A stretch of 39,955 nt of DNA, taken from Chitinophagaceae bacterium (GTDB lineage: Bacteria; Bacteroidota; Bacteroidia; Chitinophagales; REEL01). A program made the position numbers and the translations under genes. The notes beneath the pieces are model-generated. The model did not search any database. It worked only from the letters and a program-made list of their open reading frames with translations, and was not told the DNA's origin. The first letter of the stretch is position 1. Every line of letters starts with the position of its first letter. Shown here in pieces: positions 33,315 to 39,955 of the stretch. The DNA lies in the NCBI GenBank assembly GCA_007695095.1, contig REEL01000081.1, forward strand, positions 1 to 39,955, given 5' to 3'.

Positions 33315-34151
33315 ATGAGAAAACCATCCTATATAGTTGTTTTTAAGCCTGTCTCAGATGAACAATCTGAAGTTTTAGCAGCCTTTTGTTTCGAGTGTGG
33401 GGCAGAGGGTGTATCAGAAGATGAAGATACATTAACTGCCAGCTTTCCTGAACATCCCGAAAATATAAATGAATGGGATATGGTTCTTTCTTTTTGTGAA
33501 GAGAATAATATTCCAATAACTGTTCGAAAACAAGAATGGGTAAACTGGAATGCTGAATGGGAGAAAAATTTTCAGGCGATTGATATAGGAAAGAATATTC
33601 ACGTTAGGGCTCCTTTTCATAATCATTCTCAAAAGCACTTTGACATAGTTATAGAACCTAAAATGGCTTTTGGAACAGGTCATCATGCTACAACGGCTAT
33701 GGTCATGAAAATCATGACTGAAATAGATTTTTCCGGTAAATCAGTATTAGATTATGGGTGTGGGAGTGGTATTTTGAGCATTTTGGCAGCAAAACTGAAT
33801 GCATCAAGCATAATAGCCCTGGATTATGATATAAACTCTGTTGAAAACTGTATTGCAAACTTTAAGTTAAATTCAGTAGTAAATGGAGAAGTGCGGCATG
33901 GAGATAAAGCTGCTATACCGGATATGAATTTTGATATCATTTTGGCGAACATAAATAAAAATGTAATTTTAGATTCATTTAGTGAGTTGTCTGAACGATT
34001 GGAGAAGGGGGCTCATTTGATAATTAGTGGTATACTTTCTGAAGACATTGAGAAAATAATATCTGTTGCAAATCAGTTTAGTTTAAGGCTGATTAAGCAA
34101 AACACTGAAAATAACTGGGCAGTGTTACTTTTTTCAAAAAATTCCGTATAA
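33315..34151 (+). CDS. prmA: Ribosomal protein L11 methyltransferase
   Basis: 278-residue SAM-dependent enzyme that methylates ribosomal protein L11 in the cytosol. The N-terminal domain (about 1-95) recognises L11. PrmA-specific EPKMAFGTGHHATTAMV precedes motif I VLDYGCGSGILSILAA, ALDYDINSVENC (motif II) and the motif IV ILANINKNVI. Length is slightly short compared with E. coli PrmA (293 aa) but all motifs are intact. It starts 12 bp after tpiA. Confidence 0.95.
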   Translation: MRKPSYIVVFKPVSDEQSEVLAAFCFECGAEGVSEDEDTLTASFPEHPENINEWDMVLSFCEENNIPITVRKQEWVNWNAEWEKNFQAIDIGKNIHVRAPFHNHSQKHFDIVIEPKMAFGTGHHATTAMVMKIMTEIDFSGKSVLDYGCGSGILSILAAKLNASSIIALDYDINSVENCIANFKLNSVVNGEVRHGDKAAIPDMNFDIILANINKNVILDSFSELSERLEKGAHLIISGILSEDIEKIISVANQFSLRLIKQNTENNWAVLLFSKNSV

Positions 34152-34188
34152 ATAGGTGCATGCTTCAATTTGCTTAAAATAATTGTAA

Positions 34189-37100
34189 ATGATTAATAAA
34201 ATATTCTTTTTTTTAACGGTCTGTTTGTTTTTGTTTTGCTCCAAAGACTCTGTAGCGCAAGAGGTGTTTTCTGATGATAATCAAAGCTTTGTTCGTGAAT
34301 TAACTCGCATGTTAAATCAAACCAGGCGGGATGAAAGCAGAAATCAGGCCTCTCTTCTTGAGGAAAATATTAAAGACGATAAGTTAAGCAACGCATATCT
34401 GGATTTGATGCGTAAAACCGGTAACATAATGCTGTCCCGAAATATGAGAGCACATCCTCACTTTGAGAATTATGTAATGGCTGTAAATGATTTTGTAGCA
34501 ACAAACAGAAATCTGCAAACTTTTGAAGTATGGTCTGATTTATTAAATAATGTTTTAGAAAACCAAAGAAGAGGAAATAATCAAAATTTTGACCGCTACA
34601 TTGACTTTTCGATTTCATATTTCAGAAACGGATCACTTCACCAAAGCAGAGCCAGAACCTGGCAGGTCATTGGCAGGGAAAGCAGATGGGAGAATACGGA
34701 AGAAGGACCGGTTTTACATTTTGAAAACATTTCAATTTTAGCATACACAACCGGAGATACCATTGAAATAAGGAATGTTAGCGGTATTTTTAACCCGGTT
34801 GAACAACAATTTCAGGCAAATGGAGGAAGAATAGACTGGAGTAGGGCAGGGTATGGAGCCAATGATGTTTATGCCGAACTTACAGAATATCAGTTTGCGG
34901 TAAATTCATCGGAGTTTTCTGTTGATACTGTCATGTTTTACTATAATGAAATATTATCTGAACCACTTCAAGGTAGTTTTTCTGACAGATTAATTACACA
35001 AAACAGGCCTGAAACTACTAATTATCCGCGTTTTGAATCATTTAGAAAGGATATCAGATTAGACAATATTACAGAGAATGTTTCATTTTTAGGTGGAATA
35101 ACAAAAGCAGGGCAAAGGCTTACAGGTAGCGGAGATGATTATAATAGAGCATATCTCGAATTTACAAGAGAAGACGGGAAAATACTCGCCCGTTCTTATT
35201 CAAGAAATGTTTTGATTGGCAGAAGAAATGAATTAACAAGTTCTGCGGCTGAGATTAGCGTTTATCTTGGTGATAATGATTCTATTTTTCATCCGAATGT
35301 TCGCCTCGTTTATAAATTTGATATTAAAGAGCTTGGATTATACAGGGGAATGGGTGACGGTACAAGTAAAACTACTTTTTTCAATTCATTTCATAATCAT
35401 GAAATGGCTGCCGATGTGATATATTGGAGACTGGATAAAGATGAAATGCAAGTAAGAATGCTTACCGGTGCAGGCCAAAACCCTGCAGTTATTACTTCTT
35501 CTAATTTTTTCCGGAGAGGAGAATTGCAAAGAATGCAGGGTGTTATGGATTTTAATCCGGTATCTGTAATTAAAATGTATAGCGATGAGCTTGGTTCAAG
35601 AGAAATGTATGCGCCTGATTTGGCTAAAAAAATGAATCCAAGATATACAGAAAATACCATACAAGGCCTTTTGTATACTTTAGTGGAAGAGGGATTTATT
35701 TATTATAATGAAGAAAATAGCGTTGTTACCGTAAGGGATAAGACTATAAATTATGTATTGGCAAATGCAAATCGAATAGATTTTGATCATATCCGGTTTA
35801 ATTCTTATCACACCCGGCAGAATGCAAAGCTGGATTTTGAAACAAATGATTTATTAGTTTCGGGAGTAGAAGATGTTACCCTAAGTGAAAGAAGATTTGT
35901 GTTTGTTTATCCGAATGACAGAGAGATTACTTTAAAAGAAAATATGGATATGTCATTTTCCGGTTCGATTTTGGCCGGTCGTATTGACTTTATCGGTTTT
36001 GGTTTTTATTTTGATTATGACTCCTTCAGGGTTGATATGCAAGATTTGGCATCAGCCGTTATATATGCTCCTACTGAAGATTTGGATGAATACGGTCAAC
36101 CGAAAACAGTGCCATTGAGAAGCCGTATCGAGGGCTTGACAGGCAGATTATTTGTGGATGCTCCGAATAATAAATCGGGTAGGGTAAATTTGCCACAATT
36201 TCCAATTTTTGTGAATAATGCAAAAGCTTTTGTTTACTACGATTTGGATGAGGTTCATGAAGCCAGATATGACAGAGAAAGTTTTTATTTTGAGTTAGAG
36301 CCTTTTCGATTTGATAGTTTAAATACTTTTGACCCCTACTTTTCCAGTCTTAAAGGAAGAATGATTTCCGCAGATATTTTTCCGGTTTTTGAAGAAAATA
36401 TTTACATACAGGATGACTTATCACTGGGTTTTATCAGAACAACTCCTGCTAACGGATTCCCGGTTTACGGCGGGAAAGCTACTTTTTTTGATACCATATC
36501 ATTAAGTAACCGCGGGTTGTTAGGAAGTGGTAATATTGATTATTTATTTACCAAATTTGACTCAGATCATATTTTGTTTCTCCCGGATTCTTTGGCTACA
36601 ATCGCTCAAAATTTCCATATGGCAGAAAGTGTTCATCAGGGGAATACATTTCCGGAAGTTCGTGGTGAAGGGGTTCAAATAGGGTGGAGGCCTTATGACG
36701 ATGAAATGGATTTAAACAGTGGTACCGATCCATTTGTGATGTACGATATTGAAGCCAGCATGTCAGGTTCCTTAGTGTTTACCCCTCAGGGTCTTAAAGG
36801 TATTGGTAGCTTTGATTGGCAGGAAGCAGAACTTTTATCTTCCGGCTTTAATTTTGAATCTGATGCCCTTTTTGCAGATACGATAGACATGCGAATCAAA
36901 GCAATTGACGAGGATAAAGTGACTTTCAATACACCAAATGTAAAAGGAAGAATAGATTTTGGAGATCGGATTGGTAATTTTGAGTCTAATTTATTGGATA
37001 TCCCAACTGAATTTGCAAATAATTTTTATCGCACGGAGATAAATCAGTTTACATGGGATATGGAAAATAGTGTATTAGATTTCAGGGCTCCGGATGGCTC

Positions 37101-38682
37101 ACCGGGTTCCCCGTTTGTTTCCACTCATGCTGATAAAGATTCATTAGAATTTTTAGGTAAAAGGGCTTTATTTGATTTACCGTCTTCATTGCTCACGGTT
37201 GAGGATGTACCTTATATTCCGGTCGCTAATGCTCATATAATACCCGATGGCAACGTAGTAGTAATTGAAGGAGGGGGCGTGATGAGAGAACTGGAAAATG
37301 CTACATTTAAAGCAGATACAGGCGATATTGCTCATGAGTTTTATGAGGCTACCTTACAGATTAATGGTAAAAAAGATTTTAGTGGGGAAGGTAAGTTTGA
37401 TTTTTTAAACAGAAGTAGAGGTGTGAATACTATTAGAATGCACAATATTTTTGTTGAAGAAATTCCGGGCAGACGCAGGCAGCAACCGGATTATTTTACA
37501 AGATCTGAAGGTATTGTTGAAGCAGCAGATACTTTTAGGCTTGATCCCAAAATTCAATTTCAGGGAGAAGTAAAATTAAAGTCAGAGGTTAAAAATTTAA
37601 ATTTTGATGGTTTTGCCAGATTAGATTTTAAAAATCAAGAAATTGAAACAAACTGGTTTGCTTTTGAAACAGAAATTGATGCAAATGATGTAATTATCCC
37701 TTATGAAACAGCAATTTCTCCATTTGGAGATACTTTATATAGTGGTTTGTTTTTTGACAGGTCGCTAAATCCCGGGCCATATGTAAGTTTGTTTAATCAA
37801 GTCAGAATGCCAGATGACAAAAAGATAATGACAACCTCAGGGATTGTGAGATACAGTCAGCAAAACAGTAGTTTTTACATAGGCTCAAAAGAAAAATATA
37901 AAGATAACAGTCCCGCCGGGAATATGATTATAGTTAATGAAGCAAATAATGTAATCAGAGGTGAAGGTAAATTTGACATGAATCTTGACTTTGAACCCAT
38001 TAAAATAACGACTGCCGGTAATTTTGAAAAGAATTTAAGTGATTCAAGTTTTGTGTTTAATACTATTTTTGCTTTAAATCTGGAAGTAGATGATGATTTG
38101 ATGGAGATGTTTGCCAATGACCTGATTTCATTTGTGTTTGACAAACCATCAGTAGACTATCACAAAGAGTCTTTTGTAAATGCGTATAACGAGCTTGTAG
38201 ACAGCAGAAGAGGCAGCAGGGCATTAGAAGAAGCTCAGCAAACCGGGCGTTTTGACAAACCCAGAGATCTGGACTATAATCTGATTTTTAATGATTTAAC
38301 TTTCGAATACATTCCTAAATACCAAACATATAAATCAAAGGGACCTATTGGAATTGGATTTGTTGGAGATAAAGGCGTCCATAAAATGGTTGATGGATTT
38401 ATTGAATTCGGTTTTCGAAGAGTCGGTGACTTTTTCAATATGTATTTTGAGTTGGGCCCTGACGACTGGTACTTTATAACCTATAATAATTATACGTTGC
38501 AAATAATTTCTTCCAGAGATGATTTCAATAAATTACTGGCCTCTATCAGACCCGATAGAAGGGAAAGAAAAATTTCTGATGAGATTACATACTTTTACAC
38601 AACTTCAACTTTTAATACCATGCAAAGCTTTGTGTATAGAATGAAATTTGGTGATGAAGTGGATTTGCCTCCCCAAGAGTAA
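34189..38682 (+). CDS. Very large exported protein of unknown function
   Basis: 1497-residue exported protein. Signal peptide at about 1-23 (cleavage after Val-Ala-Gln). The body is mostly short beta-strand-like segments with many Asp/Glu/Phe and repeated phrases such as GRIDFxGFGFYFDYDSF, GKATFFDTISLSNRGLLGSG and GKFDFLNRSRG, suggesting a long beta-solenoid or beta-jellyroll shape. No transmembrane helix appears after the leader, no T9SS sorting domain is present, and the C-terminus (FGDEVDLPPQE) is plain. I recognise it as a conserved-looking Bacteroidota giant without a named domain. It may sit in the periplasm or outer envelope, perhaps like AsmA/TamB- or LptD-type assembly proteins, but that is speculation. 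Confidence 0.8.
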   Translation: MINKIFFFLTVCLFLFCSKDSVAQEVFSDDNQSFVRELTRMLNQTRRDESRNQASLLEENIKDDKLSNAYLDLMRKTGNIMLSRNMRAHPHFENYVMAVNDFVATNRNLQTFEVWSDLLNNVLENQRRGNNQNFDRYIDFSISYFRNGSLHQSRARTWQVIGRESRWENTEEGPVLHFENISILAYTTGDTIEIRNVSGIFNPVEQQFQANGGRIDWSRAGYGANDVYAELTEYQFAVNSSEFSVDTVMFYYNEILSEPLQGSFSDRLITQNRPETTNYPRFESFRKDIRLDNITENVSFLGGITKAGQRLTGSGDDYNRAYLEFTREDGKILARSYSRNVLIGRRNELTSSAAEISVYLGDNDSIFHPNVRLVYKFDIKELGLYRGMGDGTSKTTFFNSFHNHEMAADVIYWRLDKDEMQVRMLTGAGQNPAVITSSNFFRRGELQRMQGVMDFNPVSVIKMYSDELGSREMYAPDLAKKMNPRYTENTIQGLLYTLVEEGFIYYNEENSVVTVRDKTINYVLANANRIDFDHIRFNSYHTRQNAKLDFETNDLLVSGVEDVTLSERRFVFVYPNDREITLKENMDMSFSGSILAGRIDFIGFGFYFDYDSFRVDMQDLASAVIYAPTEDLDEYGQPKTVPLRSRIEGLTGRLFVDAPNNKSGRVNLPQFPIFVNNAKAFVYYDLDEVHEARYDRESFYFELEPFRFDSLNTFDPYFSSLKGRMISADIFPVFEENIYIQDDLSLGFIRTTPANGFPVYGGKATFFDTISLSNRGLLGSGNIDYLFTKFDSDHILFLPDSLATIAQNFHMAESVHQGNTFPEVRGEGVQIGWRPYDDEMDLNSGTDPFVMYDIEASMSGSLVFTPQGLKGIGSFDWQEAELLSSGFNFESDALFADTIDMRIKAIDEDKVTFNTPNVKGRIDFGDRIGNFESNLLDIPTEFANNFYRTEINQFTWDMENSVLDFRAPDGSPGSPFVSTHADKDSLEFLGKRALFDLPSSLLTVEDVPYIPVANAHIIPDGNVVVIEGGGVMRELENATFKADTGDIAHEFYEATLQINGKKDFSGEGKFDFLNRSRGVNTIRMHNIFVEEIPGRRRQQPDYFTRSEGIVEAADTFRLDPKIQFQGEVKLKSEVKNLNFDGFARLDFKNQEIETNWFAFETEIDANDVIIPYETAISPFGDTLYSGLFFDRSLNPGPYVSLFNQVRMPDDKKIMTTSGIVRYSQQNSSFYIGSKEKYKDNSPAGNMIIVNEANNVIRGEGKFDMNLDFEPIKITTAGNFEKNLSDSSFVFNTIFALNLEVDDDLMEMFANDLISFVFDKPSVDYHKESFVNAYNELVDSRRGSRALEEAQQTGRFDKPRDLDYNLIFNDLTFEYIPKYQTYKSKGPIGIGFVGDKGVHKMVDGFIEFGFRRVGDFFNMYFELGPDDWYFITYNNYTLQIISSRDDFNKLLASIRPDRRERKISDEITYFYTTSTFNTMQSFVYRMKFGDEVDLPPQE

Positions 38683-38688
38683 AAAATC

Positions 38689-39369
38689 ATGGCAAAAAAG
38701 TTAAATTTTGTTACAAGAATTTTAAGCTATTTCTGGGATATTCCGATTGAAAAAATTCAAAGTCAATATGATGAGGAGTTGCAGCTTAGCTTAGATAAAG
38801 GCAGAGTAAAGTTAAGCACTTCTGAAGCTGTGTACTCATTTGAGGATTTATACTATTGTTTCAGTCAAACCTTCAGTCAAATAGAAATTCAAAAGTTTGA
38901 AGTCAATAAGGTTTTAATTTTGGGTTATGGTCTGGGAAGTATCCCTTGTATTTTAGAAAGAAAATTCCAAATTAGTCCAAATATAACGGGTATTGAGATA
39001 GACAGTTCTATAGTCGATATGGCTAAAAAATATGGGTTTTACAATGAAAAAACTCAAATTATTTGTCAGGATGCTATTGATTTTATTCAAAATAATAAAG
39101 ATAGTTTTGACCTGATTTGTATAGATGTGTTTGAAGGACATAGAGTGCCTGTTAGAATGGACGCGGAAGACTTTCTTTTAAAAATAAAAAGTGGACTGAA
39201 TGATAAGGGGATAGTAATTTTTAACCGCATGAATGATGATCTTCAAAATCGAAATCAAAATAAAACACTAGCCAAAACTTTATCCGGCATATTTCCTGAG
39301 GTCAATAAAATTCACATCAGAGATAACCTGATGTATGTCGCCCGGAAAGAAGTTATAGAATATGTTTAA
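38689..39369 (+). CDS. Spermidine-synthase-like class I methyltransferase
   Basis: 226-residue cytosolic protein. The core matches the aminopropyltransferase/methyltransferase fold: motif I VLILGYGLGSIPCIL, acidic GIEIDSSIVDMAKKYG, IICQDAIDFIQ and FDLICIDVFEGHRVP. The N-terminal beta domain with active-site residues of true spermidine synthase is short and lacks the usual GG-D pattern, so the activity is uncertain (methyl- or aminopropyl-transfer). It begins 6 bp after the giant gene and is likely cotranscribed with it. Confidence 0.8.
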   Translation: MAKKLNFVTRILSYFWDIPIEKIQSQYDEELQLSLDKGRVKLSTSEAVYSFEDLYYCFSQTFSQIEIQKFEVNKVLILGYGLGSIPCILERKFQISPNITGIEIDSSIVDMAKKYGFYNEKTQIICQDAIDFIQNNKDSFDLICIDVFEGHRVPVRMDAEDFLLKIKSGLNDKGIVIFNRMNDDLQNRNQNKTLAKTLSGIFPEVNKIHIRDNLMYVARKEVIEYV

Positions 39370-39397
39370 ATCTATACTTTGATGTAATGCCTTTTAA

Positions 39398-39955
39398 CTA
39401 ATATAATTTTGGAAATGCAGACGGGTTAAATTCATACATCATTTCGTAGGCAATTTCAAAAATATCTTCAACATTCGGTTTAGAAAAATAATCTCCATCT
39501 GAACCGTAAGGGCTTCTGTGATCAACAGCAGTAATAGTACGTGGCTGTGAATCTAAGTAATTGTAAGCTTTTTGCTCTTCTAATACTTTTTGTAAAATAT
39601 AAGCGGATGCTCCACCGGGGACATCCTCATCTAAAACAATTAACCGGTTAGTCTTTTTTACTGATTCAACTATTTCATGATTCAGGTCAAAAGGCAGTAA
39701 GGATTGAACATCAATAAGCTCAACATCAATATTAAAATTCTCTAACAATTTAATAGCATCCTGAGCTACTCTGACACATGAACCATAGGTAACCAAAGTT
39801 ATATCATTACCTTCTTTTAAAACTTCTGGCTGACCAAGTGGTAGTGTAAATGTTCCTATATTGGAAGGTAGTTTCTCTTTTAGTCGGTAACCATTCAGAC
39901 ATTCTATTACTAAAGCCGGATCATCAGAGCGTAATAAAGTGTTATAAAAACCTGC
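39398..39955 (-). CDS. 2-oxoacid dehydrogenase E1, beta (transketolase C-terminal) part, 3' end only
   Basis: Partial gene: the frame is open to the right edge (39955) and ends at the TAG at 39398, so about 186 C-terminal residues are visible. The stretch [19 protein letters not shown]-like (here [17 protein letters not shown]), [15 protein letters not shown] and [19 protein letters not shown] is the transketolase C-terminal domain of E1-beta. The upstream end ([16 protein letters not shown]) continues the pyrimidine-binding domain. It may be a fused E1 alpha/beta or a separate beta chain; the start is outside the window. Enzymes of this type feed acetyl-CoA or branched-chain acyl-CoA metabolism. 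Confidence 0.9.
   Translation of the reverse strand, partial: AGFYNTLLRSDDPALVIECLNGYRLKEKLPSNIGTFTLPLGQPEVLKEGNDITLVTYGSCVRVAQDAIKLLENFNIDVELIDVQSLLPFDLNHEIVESVKKTNRLIVLDEDVPGGASAYILQKVLEEQKAYNYLDSQPRTITAVDHRSPYGSDGDYFSKPNVEDIFEIAYEMMYEFNPSAFPKLY

Overview
The window comes from a low-GC member of the Bacteroidota. Several independent signs agree: two large secreted proteins ending in a type IX secretion (T9SS) type A sorting domain, promoters of the TTTG-N19/20-TAnnTTTG kind, weak ribosome-binding sites, a Bacteroidetes-type GlmU-like protein, type B L31, and the tpiA-prmA and surE-lpxB clusters. Genus cannot be fixed from what is visible. No rRNA, CRISPR array or prophage was seen.

Layout. 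75-1583: an outer-membrane barrel-like protein and an MscS channel. 1954-9945 (minus): a multidrug-efflux locus reading FtsX/MacB-like permease, TetR repressor, TolC-like channel, lipoprotein adaptor, RND pump. 10082-17283: a methyltransferase, then two paralogous T9SS surface proteins flanking a divergent pair (PLP-dependent cystathionine/methionine lyase-type enzyme and a DUF2237 protein). 17323-20890 (minus): M20 peptidase, surE, a small membrane protein and lpxB. 21053-22285: DEAD-box RNA helicase. 22295-24642 (minus): a compact damage-response operon umuD-umuC-yedK with a palindromic candidate operator on its promoter.

24755-27178 is the accessory part. Two decayed copies (about 490 bp each) of a REP-associated (IS200-like, Y1/RAYT) transposase element lie in direct orientation on either side of a RelE/ParE-type toxin-antitoxin pair. 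Each copy begins with a perfect long palindrome (34 and 30 bp). The two palindromes share their outer arms but have different, still fully self-complementary cores. In copy 2 the palindrome is read through in frame inside the transposase remnant.

27179-39955 is mostly housekeeping: a Pif1/RecD-like helicase with a C-terminal HTH, tRNA-Ala(GGC), pyrE, a Nudix hydrolase, rpmE2, a glmU-like gene, tpiA, prmA, a very large exported protein of unknown function (1497 aa), a spermidine-synthase-like methyltransferase, and the 3' part of a 2-oxoacid dehydrogenase E1 gene running off the right edge.

The most promising material for a second look is the palindrome/RAYT/TA block, the putative operators upstream of umuD and tetR, the long AT-rich palindromes at 10986-11011 and 15056-15093, and the T9SS paralogue pair. 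All functional calls are by reading motifs; no database search was possible.
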